A DNA stretch of 64,000 nt from Hysterangium stoloniferum (lineage: Eukaryota; Basidiomycota; Agaricomycetes; Hysterangiales; Hysterangiaceae): NCBI GenBank assembly GCA_015178975.1, contig WHVD01000024.1, forward strand, positions 124,001 to 188,000. The letters run 5' to 3'. How positions within the stretch are numbered: position 1 is the first letter of the stretch; each line of letters opens with the position of its first letter. The notes under the pieces are model-generated. The model did no database searches, was not told where the DNA came from, and saw only the letters and a list, made by a program, of their open reading frames with translations. This document shows, piece after piece, positions 20,859 through 31,640 of this stretch. A program made the translations under genes and the position numbers.

Positions 20859-21818
20859 ATGTGCATTTTGTCTCTTGCCAGCCAGAATCATATTTTCTCA
20901 CTGCTGGATGCTGTCCATACAGCTAGCCACATTGTGGCTCCAACTGGCCATGGCATTGGCACAGTCTCTAGACTTCACTCCAAGCATCATTGTCATCTCT
21001 CTAAGTCCATTGATAGTCACCCCTCCAAGCTTTTCCCTACCAATATTCACTATGCACAGCATCTCATCAGCTCTGGGAAGGCTGACACTGCTTTTGATGT
21101 GGCCAAATCCCTTAGGAATGTCACCAACCAGTCCATCTGTACCCAAACTGTGTGCAATAGTCTTACTATGGTTGGGAGTGCCTCAATAACCCTTCCAATG
21201 TTTGGTACTTCAGATTTACATCCCTGATAACTCAGAGAATAAAAATGCAAAAATATCAAAAATATTTGTGAATATGCTCTATCATATCTATATTATGGAA
21301 ATACAGTGCCATTACATAAGATTCAAATATGGAAATACTACAAATATCTATATATAGGAGACTCATTGGAACAGATGTTTTGTGAGGTTTGTGATGTTAT
21401 GGGGCTACATGCTGTGGGAAGGACCTGGGTATTCTTTCAAGATAGATGAGAGGATGGATGGGGACCTTTATCTCAAGATTATGGAGGAGAACCTTCAAGC
21501 CAGCCTCAGCTATTATGGAAAATATGTGGATGATGTCATTTTTTAGCAAGATCATGACTCTGAATACACCTGCAAGAAGGCCCAGACTTGGTTTCAAGAT
21601 AATGATTTTAATGTCCTCCCATGGACAGCACAGTCTCCAGACCTCAACCCCATTGAACACTTGTGGGATCATAAAAAGAGGAGGCTAAGGAATACTGGAG
21701 TTATGGGAGAGGGTAAAGGAGGAGTGGAACAAGATTGATGTGTCAGAATTTGATTGAGAGTATGCCTAGGAGGGTTGGAGGTGTGTTGAAGGCAAAGGAT
21801 GGCCATACTAAGTACTGA
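20859..21818 (+). pseudogene. Tc1-type transposase of element B, rearranged
   Basis: The N-terminal part (HHCHLSKS, AQHLISSGKADTAFDVA) matches element A's transposase up to about 21175. It then runs into a terminal-repeat copy (21176-21375), and resumes at the core (GGDLYLKIMEENLQASLSYY-like, QTWFQ, SPDLNPIEHLW) with stops. The region with the first catalytic aspartate (WSDET) is missing. Dead. Confidence 0.75.
21176..21375 (+). repeat. Internal copy of element B's terminal repeat
   Basis: AACCCTTCCAATGTTTGG and the following about 190 bp match B's left end (20479-20670), in the same orientation, in the middle of the transposase reading. Confidence 0.8.
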
Positions 21819-22115
21819 ATATAAGTAGTTTTGTGGGTCAGAGTTGTCAGCCAAAAAACCCTTCCAATGAGTCTCCTGTATATATATATATTTGTAGTAT
21901 TTCCATATTTGGAGCTTATGTAATGGCATTGTATTTCAACAATCTAGATATGATAGAGCATATTCACAAATAATTTTGATATTTTTGCAATTTTATCCTC
22001 TGAGTTATTGAGGATATACATCTGAAGTATCAAACATTGGAAGGGTTTTTTGAGTCACTGTAAGCTATACAAGTTGAAACTGCAAAACATTGGATACATT
22101 TTGTAAGTCACTGTA

Positions 22116-23544
22116 TGCTACTACTCCTTAGTTCTAATATCAACTTAGATTACCCCTGTTTAGTCTTCAGTCTTCTTACTTCCTCTCTAATACCCTCTAA
22201 GGTGTCATCAGCAAGCCACAACCCTCTCTACCTTATGACTCTTAGTATATTGGTCCCCCTGGTTGATTGAGCTAAGTGTTGTCTTCAGTTCTTATCATAC
22301 TATCTGTTCTGTTTGAAATATCAGAGCACCTTAACAGTTCATATGAGGGCATGACACATACTGTAAGTTGAAGCCAGGCTCCACCCAGTTTATAGAGTCA
22401 AACCTCCTAACTAGTATGATCTCTATTGTTGGCCCTCTGACATAAAGCCCTCCCTTTGCTTAGATCTTAACAAGGTACTCTGTATTTCAAAGAGTATGAT
22501 AAGAACTAAAGACAGCATTTAGCTTACTTGACCAGAGGGCCAAAGTACTAAGAGTTGTGGGGTAAGAGTTGCAGCTTGCTAGCTCTTCAAGGGTATTAGA
22601 GAGGGAGTAAGGTGACTGAAGACTAAACAGGGGTAATCTAAGTCAATATTAGAACTGGAGAATAGTAGCATACATGATAGGAACTTTATACAAAAGTATA
22701 ACAGATGATCAGAAGGCCAATCAGGAAGTGAACTGTTGTGATGGGTCAAAGGAAGCATGGGAAGAAGTAGGGATCAAACTACAAGTCAATATGATGTAAT
22801 TAGGGTACACTAAAAGGTATGAGTTGGTGAAGTATCATTTACACATAGAATGGGTAAAGGGAGAGCATTGGGACAGAGATGGAACAGAATGACAAAAAGG
22901 GAAAACTATAGTGAACCAAGTGTTGGGGCATCAGTAGTGGGATGTTGGAGGGTGAGGAGGGTAAAGCAAGGTTGCAGGGGGCCAAATGACTGGGATCCTA
23001 ACAAGATGCTCTGGTACTTTGAGAAGAGCAAATAGTACAATTTGGAACTGAAGACAATACTTAGCTGAACAGAAGGCCAAAATGCTAAGGGTTATAGGTA
23101 TGAGAGTTGCAGCTGGCTGATGACATCTTCAAGAGAATTAGTACAAAGCAAAGGGATTTTGGAATGCAAGAGGGTAATCTAAGTGGACATTCTAACTGAA
23201 GAACTATAGTATACATGATAGGGCTTTTTATATAAAAGTGTAACAGATGATCAGAAAGCTGATCAAGGAAGTGAGAAGTCATGACAGGTCAAGGGATGCA
23301 GGGAAAAGGAACAAGGATCAAACTAAAACTGAATCTGATACATAAAACACAAATATTCTAAAGGTTGTGAGGTGGCAAATAATATTTACATATAGAACAG
23401 GTGATGGGAGAGTATCAGGATGGAATGACCCAAAAAGATAATCTACAGAGAAACAGGTGTCAGGGTACCTCCTGTTAAGATCTAAGCAGGGGTTAAGAGG
23501 GGGCTCTATGTTGGGGGGCCAATGAGAGAGATTGTCCTAGTCAG
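22116..23544. other. Nested repeat debris, no gene
   Basis: Contains facing copies of one family: GTTCTTATCATACT near 22285 and AGTATGATAAGAACT near 22494. Further relatives are at 23030-23230, 24130-24370 and 27230-27480. Probably LTR fragments. Short ORFs are not supported. Confidence 0.5.
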
Positions 23545-24110
23545 TGTTATGACCAGAAAACCTGCCAGACTCCGGGAACTCCCCTATACACACCTGCACC
23601 CTTTATGCCAATTATCAGTTTACCAGAATACCCGCCAGAACCTGGACATCAGACCTGTCCATGCCTGACCTTTGTTATCTCATGTACCAATCACTGGAAT
23701 ACCTGCCCGGACCCTGCACACATCATCCCTGTCTATTCCCAACCCTGTCCCACACATCAGTCACCAGACTCCACCCAGAAAACCCATCAGCTCTCTAAAT
23801 GAGCCCCATTCCCATTATGGACAAATGACCTGTCATGTTTTGGACTCCACTCCTGCCCCATTCCCATTATGGTCTAATGACCTGTCACATTTTGGACTCC
23901 GCTCCGTTCCATTCTGTTCCATTCCTAACACCAAACTTGGTGTTTACTTATCTCATTTCATGATTACTAGTTTGGATTTCATTATTACTGGATTTGGTAT
24001 GACATATGTACATTCCACAGTCTATATAGTCTGGCAGATGTTGTACATAAAATCCAGTCAGTCAAGGTCTGACTCTATAAAACAGGTGGAGCTTAGCTTC
24101 AACTTATGTG
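23545..24110 (+). mobile_element. Truncated LTR, TGTTA...TAACA family, copy 2
   Basis: Starts TGTTATGACCAGAAAACC and follows copy 1 up to the region AGATGTTGTACATA. The last part of the LTR, including the TAACA end, is missing. Confidence 0.6.
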
Positions 24111-25601
24111 TTACACCTTTATATGAACTGTTAAGATGCTCTGGTATTGCAGACAGAACAGATAGTATGATAAGAACTAAAGACAACACTTAGCTCATTC
24201 AACAAGAGCTGAAATGCTAAGAGTCATGAGTTACAGAGTTGCAGCTTGCTGATGACATCTTGAGGGTATTAGGAAGGGAGTAAGGTGGCTGAAGACTAAA
24301 TGGGGGTCATCTACAGTAAGTCAATATTAGAACTAAGGAGTAGTAGCATACATGGGAGGAACTTTATGTTGAAATGTAACTCTAATAATCACTCAGTCTC
24401 ATATTGTGTATAACAGACTAATATATATTTACCTAATAATCACTACAATATATGTAAGTAAAATATAAAATGAAGGTGATGTGTCTGCTTACCTCAGTCT
24501 CATATTGTGTATAACAGACTGAGGTATACAGACTCATTTTCTATGATATATGTATATACTCTTCAAGTAACAATAGAATAATATAAACAATAGTGGATTA
24601 GCAACAAAGGAATAAGTGAGACATGAAGGACAATGGTTTACAAATTTTATGGTTTCCTTTGTCCTTGTGACCCTTAATGCCTTTTGGCTATTTTGGGAGT
24701 TTTAGCAGTGTTGTCCAAAACTTTATACAAAGGTGTAATGGATGAGTGGAGGTCCAATCAAGGAAGTGAGAAGTAGTGACACCCCAATCTGGGCAGTTGG
24801 ACATCTAATTCCACCTCTATCAGAGCTGTTGGAAACCCTTGCCACCTCTATCAGAGTTGTTGGCCCAATCAGATCCCTTGTCACCTCAATCTGAGTTGTT
24901 GACTTTTGTTCCCCCTTGCCACTTCTTAGTTGAATGGAGGATAACCCAAAACTTTAAAAATTATTTATCCACTAAAGTATATATATTTATATTGTTTGTT
25001 GTAAAATTAATATTTAATCAAATTCAGTTAATTAGGTATCACTCTGAAGAATGCAAAAATATTAATATTTATCCTATATCTGACAAAATTTAGTCAAACA
25101 ATTATCTGTAGATTATTCTTTTGGAATAAATTGCACAATGGGGATTGGTACCCCAGATAGTTCTGGTTAACTCTCTAAACCAACTAAATTTAAATTATAT
25201 GAAATATATTTGAAAGTTTGCTTGTATACAAGAGAATACATCATAACCCAAAGATTAAGTCATAACCCAAATGATCTAGGTTAACCCAAATAATCTAGGT
25301 TAACCCAAATAATCTTGTGTAACTATGTCATTTGTGTGTATTTTAAAAAGGCATGCATATTTTAAAGATGAAATTTCAGGTAATTAAATATAAACTCATA
25401 GAATAAGTTGTCATGGCCAGAAGGAATAGACTCACTTAGAAAATATGAGGATTATTCAGTAAAATTTTGTATATTCAATAAAGTGTGACCATCCTCCTAA
25501 GTGGGGAATGAAGAGTTGATGGTCCAGGTAATGATTCCTGTATGTGTGCTTTTCTTCTTGGTGGCATATTGAACAATCTGCGAGTCTGAGTCAGAAAATA
25601 C
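24111..25601. other. AT-rich repeat debris, no gene
   Basis: Holds a CCTCAGTCT...AGACTGAGG hairpin (about 24491-24523), a three-fold CACCTCTATCAGAGTTGTTGG-like repeat (about 24810-24905), and a three-fold 19-bp AACCCAAATAATCTAGGTT repeat (about 25255-25315). Confidence 0.5.
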
Positions 25602-27080
25602 TGTTAAGAGTCATGTGTGGAGCTTATTGGAGGGTTTCCAGAGAAACCCGCAGGAAATCCAGTAGGACTTGGCTTCAGCTTATAGGCTGCAGCCTTGCGA
25701 GATCATTTTGTCCAATTTCAGACAGGTGGATGGGAATCCTGGGGAGTCTGGGAGGGGTTCATGGGTTGAGAGGTTGGGGAGTCGACTGCGGGAATCCCAC
25801 AGAAGTCGAGGGGTCGAGACAGATAGGTTGGAGGTCAAGTGATAGATGAGTCAGAGGTTGAGTGATAGATGTGTTGGAGCCTGTGGGCTCTGATAAGGTA
25901 AAGCGGTGTGTTTCAAAGAGGAGATAGAGCAGAAAATGTACTTGAGATTACTGGGGGGAATCTAAGCTGATTTTCTGACTGGATTGTATGTACAACATCT
26001 GCCAGACTATATAGACTGTGGAATGTATAACATACCATATCCAGTAATAACAAAAACTAAACTAGCAAACATGAAATGAGATAAATAAACACCAAACTTG
26101 GTGTTAGGAATGGAATGGAATGGAGCAGAGTCTGAATTGTAACAGGTTGTTAAACCACTGTGAAGGGTATGCACATATTATGGTTGGACTATTTTCTATA
26201 TTTTATCTCTATGTTTCTATTTTCTATACTCTTGAAGTATAGCCCTATTTCTGTAGTTTGAAACTCTGTGTATACTTGTGGGCACACTCGGTGCCAAGAG
26301 AGATACACTTTTTACCCAACAGACACCACCTCATAATGACTCAGAACATCAAACAGTGAGAGGTGTCCAGGGTGATGTCTCAGCTACTAAGCAAGTAGTA
26401 TTACTTACCGTACTGTTGGCTTCAGGACTCAAACCATGAAGGTCGAGTGCCTTACTCCCACTACCATGCTCGTCGACACCACTATCGATTTGTGCCACTC
26501 TCACTCTTCCTTAGATAGCTGATACCTTGTTCCTTTCTCACACAGTGAGTTGTACCAGAACAGTCAACTCCCCTATTCTCCTCACTAGCCATCACGAGCA
26601 ACTGCACAGTTGCTCTAGTGACGCATACCATGTCTTTTGACTAGTACTGTTAGTCTAGTAAGCTCTAGTATCGTACTTGATAGTCAATACTTGCTCGTCG
26701 TGCTTGAATAGTCAATATTCTTTGTATATTGAGCGGTCAGAACCCAGCAACTCTTCACAACCATAATGGGAATGGGGTGGGAGTGGAGTCTGAAGTGTGA
26801 CAGGTCATTTGACCATAATGGGAACAGGGCTCAGTTAGAGAGCTGTTGGGTTTTCTGAGCAGAGTTCAGTGACTGGTGTGGGGGACAGGGTTGGAGATAG
26901 ACAGGAGTGGGTTCCAGTGGGTATTCCGGTGACTGATACATGAAGTAATGAAGGTCAAGCATGGACAGGTCTGATGTCCAGAGTCCGGTGGGTATTCCGG
27001 TAAACTGATAATTGGTGCGTGTAGGGTGCGGGTGCATATAAGTTAGTGCCTGGAGTCTGGTGGGATTTCTGGTCGTAACA
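25602..27080 (-). mobile_element. LTR, TGTTA...TAACA family, copy 3 (inverted), split by another LTR
   Basis: Inverted relative to copy 1. On the plus strand it runs from TGTTAAGAGTCATGTGTGG to GGTCGTAACA. Removing the inserted LTR at 26159-26759 restores the order of copy 1. No matching target duplication was found at its ends (AATAC versus ACAAG). Confidence 0.65.
26159..26759 (+). mobile_element. Solo LTR, TGTGA...TTCACA family, copy 1
   Basis: 601 bp from TGTGAAGGGTATG to CAACTCTTCACA. It is flanked by ACCAC (26154-26158) and ACCAT (26760-26764). The uninterrupted sister copy reads ACCAT at this place, so the left repeat has one later change. It shares TAGTTTGAA, CTTTGTA-AT and GGTCAGAAC landmarks with the solo LTR at 61533. 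Confidence 0.75.
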
Positions 27081-28485
27081 ACAAGGGTGCAACACATAAG
27101 TTGAAGTTAAGCTCCACTATGTTTTATAAAGTTGGAACTAGTATGATCTTATTGTTGGCCCCCCAATTGACTTAGTTACTATCATCGGCCACCCCAACTA
27201 GAGCCCCCCTCCTCCTTTTTAGCTTAGCTCTTAACAGAAGACATCATCAGCAAGCCACAATTCTTTACCCCACAACTCTTAGTATTTTGGCCATCCAGTC
27301 AACTGTGCTAAGTGTTGCCTTTAGTCTTTATTGTACTATCCACTCTGCCTAAATACCAGAGCACCTTAACAGTTTGTATGAGGGCACAACACACAAGTTG
27401 ATGCCAAGCTCCACCTCTTTTACAGAGTCAGACCTCCCAACTAGTACAATCTCTATTATCAGCCCTTTAATATAGAGCTCCCTTTACCCCCTTGCTTAGA
27501 TCTTAACAGAGGGTCCAGTAACATTCTAGGCACATATCCTAACAAAAGCCATCCAGACTGAAAAGTTGGGATGAGGTTCCAATGCAGACTTGCTTCACCT
27601 GTGAGATAGTAGGTTGAAGCCTCAGAAATATCTTTAATAAGAATCGTCATAGTTTTATGTTGGTGTTTCAAGAGAGACAAATTGGAGAAGAGTGAAAATC
27701 CTACTCCATGACACTGATATGACTGAATGTAGTGCTTAAGGATGTCATTATTGACACATAAGTATTCCACAAAGTTGCAAATGGAGACTGATTTATATTT
27801 TTTAGGTTTAGTGAATACAATATATATATAATTGTAAATGATTAATAAACTTTAATCACTTTAAAATAAGTTTCTTTAAGTTAGATCACATGCCTTAATA
27901 GATACTTGAAATTGTTGATACAGAGTAAAGTGGTCTTGCCCCTTACTGGTCACAGCCTTGTAAATTAACTTGAAAAAGAATTATGATTATGTAAGGTAGA
28001 TCCTCAAAAAAAAAAAGGAAGTCCTTTTTATGAACTGTTTGAAAGGACATATTTGCAGGGGAAAGCCAGATCACAGTCAGTCTTATCAAAACTTAGCAAA
28101 TTAAAGCCATGGATGTTGGGGATAAGTGAGATAATCATTTACTCATGGTAGCATTGCTGTTCATGAAAAGTCATGGATAGCTATTGATAGTTTTATTCAA
28201 TCAAATAGTGTTAGACTGGTAATGAAAATATAGGATATATTACAAATTTAAAAGGGTGCGTAAAAGAAGCAAACTATGAGCTCCTTACATGAATATGAAA
28301 TACTAATCAAAAGGTTGAATTTTGGGTGAATAACTAGTACCCTCAAATCTACGTCTGTTCGTGTGGTGATTCAGAGACTCCACTTTCCAAGTTTACCATG
28401 GTCCTGAATAGCTAAGGACCGATTTAGACAGGTCAACACTGACTATTAAATCTCAGCTATTCAGACTTTGACTAGATACCCCCAA
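27081..28485. other. Repeat debris and AT-rich DNA, no gene
   Basis: 27230-27500 belongs to the family scattered around 22130-24370. From 27780 on the DNA is AT-rich, with a (TA) run near 27822 and an A-run near 28007. No coding signal. Confidence 0.45.
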
Positions 28486-28707
28486 CACTGCTGGGCTGAT
28501 CTCCTGTAGGGAACACTCAAAATCCTTCTCAATGAGGGGAAATTTAAGAAATGGATTTTGTTTGCCACAAAATTTTAAATTGATTTCCTTATAAGGAAAT
28601 TAATAGAATCTTGCAGTGCACAAAATCCATTTCTTAAATTCTAACAAAATTTGACATCCCTGCAAAAGGATTTTGTGGTGCTCCAAAAGTGGTTCACCCC
28701 AGCAGTG
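28486..28707. mobile_element. Foldback MITE-like element
   Basis: 222 bp with nested inverted repeats. Outer ends are CACTGCTGGG and CCCAGCAGTG, next CAAAATCCTT and AAGGATTTTG, then a perfect 21-bp pair (28541-28561 with 28620-28640), and an inner TTTCCTTATAAGGAAA palindrome. CAA occurs directly on both sides (28483-28485, 28708-28710) as a possible 3-bp target duplication. No coding capacity. Confidence 0.7.
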
Positions 28708-29058
28708 CAAAATGTTGTGTTTGTTCTTCAACCGCAGTAGTGGTTTATTCTTAAAAGAACTTAATGCAGATGAATTCAGATCAGAGATTTGTAATTACAC
28801 AATACTTGAAGTGCATGAGTACAAGTGAAAAACAATTGCTTAACGAGGGGTAGATCCTTCGGTGACACGACACATCGCTGTAATGAGGAAAACCATATTT
28901 GACCATAAGTATGAGTGTCGGAGGAGATATATAGTAGAACAATTTGACATATTTATTTGAGCCAAACTGAGGCAAAGTAAAGGGTAGGGAAATGATGCGT
29001 TCGAGAAAATACAATGAGTGGACAACGAGCAGAAGAGATCGAAAGACCAAGGGGTAAC

Positions 29059-29179
29059 TGTTAGAATACATTGTATTACAAGCCTTTGATGTGTTTTATG
29101 CTCGGCTATTTCGTACTTTACAGTAGCTTAGTCATCGTAAATAAAACCTTGTCCGTTTTCCTTACACTGTCATCGAACA
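29059..29179 (+). repeat. 5' LTR of the gag-only element
   Basis: 121 bp from TGTTAGAATACATTG to GTCATCGAACA; TG...CA ends. AATAAA lies near 29141. Confidence 0.88.
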
Positions 29180-29191
29180 GGTTATGGGCCC
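29180..29191 (+). promoter_or_regulatory. Primer binding site, half-tRNA-iMet type
   Basis: GGTTATGGGCCC follows the LTR directly. It is complementary to the anticodon-arm part of initiator methionine tRNA (GGGCCCATAACC), the internal priming site known for copia-type elements. Confidence 0.7.
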
Positions 29192-29236
29192 CGCCCCATT
29201 GCTTTAAAAGTCACACTAATACTATCTCATCATCTT

Positions 29237-30042
29237 ATGTCTAATATCAACGCCTTACTTGCGAGTATCCCAAAACTCTCAGGTGATAACTACCACGAAT
29301 GGAAGTTTTCACTGTCAATGGTTTTGCGGCGTGCTGGATCATGGAGTGTTGTTAATGGTGGAACAAAGGCACCTAAGGATGAGAATAGCAAGGAGTATTT
29401 GGATTGGGCAAAGCATTCGGAGGATGGTTACACGGCAATTGGATTGACAATCGCGTCAAGCCAACAATCGTATATTCGGGATTGCACCACTGGACCAGAG
29501 GCATGGCAAGCACTTGCAAAAATCTATCAGGCAAATAATCGGGCCAATCGGATTTCATTGAAACGCCAGCTCTATATGTACCAGCACGATGTCAAAAATC
29601 CAGTGATGGAATATATCCCTGGCATTTTGACTCTGGCTTCGCAGCTTCGCAGCTTCGAGCGATTGGAGTCGAGTTACATGATGAGGATGTGCCGGATGTC
29701 CTCATCTATTGTTTGGCTCCAGAATTTGGTGTGGTAGCAACTGCTCTTATGCAGCGTGTGGGATCACTTACAGTCGAAGAAATTTCCGCGGCGCTGGTAG
29801 AAGAAGAAAGCCATCTAAAAGGGCGGAAAGAAAATGAGAGTCAAATTGCCATGAAAATGAAAGTTGACTCACCAAATATGCGACAGCCGAAGAATTGCTA
29901 TAGATGCAACGGCGAAGGTCACATTGCATGTTTTTGTCCCGCGCCGAGGCCGGTTGTTTCGTCTTCAAGTGGATTACCTACCAAAAACCAGGAGATCCCC
30001 ACTGATAGTGCAGGGATGAGTGCTTATATTTTACGCACTTGA
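29237..30042 (+). pseudogene. Copia-type gag polyprotein, one frameshift
   Basis: The N-terminal part (SIPKLSGDNYHEWKFSL, typical of the UBN2/copia gag domain) runs in one frame to about 29656. The rest (from VELHDEDVPDVLIYC) is in another frame and contains a CCHC zinc knuckle CYRCNGEGHIACFC, ending at 30042. The break coincides with a tandem 8-bp duplication, GCAGCTTC at 29641-29648 and 29649-29656. Length matches gag alone; pol is absent. Confidence 0.85.
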
Positions 30043-30391
30043 AATTATCGTGTGGACTAGGAGTTGCAGGTAGAGCTCCAAGGTCCGGCATTTGTTTGTA
30101 ATCTGGGAGGTTGGGGGAATGCGTTCTAGGAGCGAGGATGCTCTGAGGTTTGGTTCAACGCCAAATGTACCAGACAGGTATTGCATCTAGTGGGCGCAGC
30201 GGGTTTCTCAAAAATTTCGAGCGGATTCTGCATCTAGTGGGCGCAGCGGGTTTTCATGTCAATTTTCGTGTCAATTTTCGGATGGGTTTTGCGTCAAGTG
30301 GGCACAATATTTTTTGTGTTAAAATTGGTTTATTTCTTGTTTTTCATGTGTATGGTCTTACTGCACACTTCAATGACTTGCAAAGTGGGCA

Positions 30392-30512
30392 TGTTAGAAT
30401 ACGTTGTATTGCAAGCCTTTGATGCATTTTACGCTCGGCTATTTCGTACTTTACAGTAGCTTAGTCATCATAAATAAAACCCTGTCCGTTTTCCTTACGC
30501 TGTCATCGAACA
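30392..30512 (+). repeat. 3' LTR of the gag-only element
   Basis: 121 bp, same length and borders as the 5' LTR with a handful of substitutions. Confidence 0.88.
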
Positions 30513-30519
30513 GTAACAT

Positions 30520-31640
30520 GAGGCTGGTCTACGCCCGAACTCACAACGCCTGAATTATGAATAAAATAAGTTAAGTATCAAAGCCGAAGGCGACAGGTAA
30601 AAGAATGACTTACTCTCTAGAGAATTGTAGAAGAACATTATTTCTCAGGTTGCCTTTCAACCGCCAGATCTCAAGCTAACGGTACCCTCCAGACAATTGA
30701 TTTCCATCAACTCAACTGAGAACCATACCTCATCGCCTTGGTCAACGCTGCGATCGTCATAAATCGCTTTTAATGTTCGTGTGCTTTTTGGAAGGAGGGA
30801 GGCACAGAGGTAAGGCTACTGTCGCCGTCGCCCCAGTACGTGTCGCCCCAGTGCCTTGGCTGTGTACGTTCTCGGTCCCCAGTAGGGTAGGACGAAAGGC
30901 AAAGGCGCAGGGTGGCATTATAACCGCCGAAAAGTGGAGTGATTAGTACGGTGGTCATTGGAGGAGATATCGGGTTGATTCAAGGTCTTGCACAGACCTT
31001 TCTCGCTCTCTGTCTTTTTTTGTCTTCTTGACGTCAACTGTAACCAAAACAATCAGTCATGCGCTCTTTGATTGTCCTGTAAACAAAACAAAGCGAAGGG
31101 ACACATTTAATCAACCCAACTAAAGCCAAACGATAAAAAAAGGCATCATTCGTCTCTGCACCTGCTTATAGGCACCGCCATCAAGCTCAACGTCTTTCCC
31201 CTCGACTGCGTCTTCTCAATGGCTTTCGCACAACCATTTTTCACGGTAACAGAGGCCCTCCTCTTTCTCGTCGTATTATTGAGGGATCTCGCATCGGAGT
31301 GTAGTTGTAGCCCGCAGCGAGTTTTCTCCACTAAAATCAAAAGGGAGGTTTGGGTCGTGCCTTCCAAGGCTGCGCAGCCGGAACTAATTCACAATGGTCC
31401 CGCTGACAGGGTAGAAAAACAGTTTGTGGCGGGCAGAACGAAAGGAAAAGGTGTAGAAGCAGGTTCAAAACCGCCGGGAGGTACTGTAGGCAGTGCAGCA
31501 GGAATTGCAGACGGAGTTCATTTCGAGTTTTTGCACAGGGGCTATCTGCGCTTTGGCTTTCCATTGTTTTTTTAACCCCGATCGTAACCGAACGATGGCG
31601 TGCGACCTCCAATTGACCTGTAAACAAAACAAAGCGAAAC
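30520..31640. repeat. Segmental duplication block C, copy 1
   Basis: Diverged copy of 42722-43720 in the same orientation. Shared landmarks are CTGGTCTAC (30531, 42739), ACGCTGCGATCG-ATAAATC (30746, 42964) and a minus-strand reading with FLP...ELVPA...WKA (about 31340-31430, 43560-43615). A decayed gene on the minus strand is likely, but I do not recognise it. Confidence 0.55.

Larger units (their letters stand above)
20479..22060 (+). mobile_element. Tc1-like element B, nested in element A
   Basis: Ends CAGTGACTCAAAAAACCC and its inverse GGGTTTTTTGAGTCACTG, with terminal repeats of about 211 bp (20479-20689, 21849-22060). TA duplications at 20477-20478 and 22061-22062 split the right terminal repeat of element A at a TA that is intact in A's left repeat. 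B therefore landed after A. It contains a third, internal copy of its own terminal repeat. Confidence 0.85.
18928..22113 (+). mobile_element. Tc1/mariner-like element A, interrupted by element B
   Basis: Left terminal repeat 18928-19138 and right terminal repeat (20318-20476 plus 22063-22113) are inverted copies of about 210 bp. Ends read CAGTGACTTACAAAATG-TATCC. TA dinucleotides flank both ends (18926-18927, 22114-22115), the hallmark of Tc1/mariner insertion. Element B sits inside the right terminal repeat. The transposase reading (19276-20290) is frameshifted, so the element is not autonomous. Confidence 0.85.
29059..30512 (+). mobile_element. Compact copia-type LTR element with gag only
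   Basis: Two 121-bp LTRs (29059-29179, 30392-30512) enclose a single gag reading. Perfect 5-bp target duplication GTAAC at 29054-29058 and 30513-30517. A primer site directly follows the left LTR, and a purine stretch AAAGTGGG precedes the right LTR. Total 1454 bp. There is no protease, integrase or reverse transcriptase sequence, so it must rely on another element for mobility. LTR differences are few, so insertion is fairly recent. Confidence 0.9.

Noticed and set aside
22850..25093. Short ORFs in the 22.8-25.1 kb region
   Set aside because: They lie in AT-rich LTR debris, show no domain, and differ between the repeated copies.
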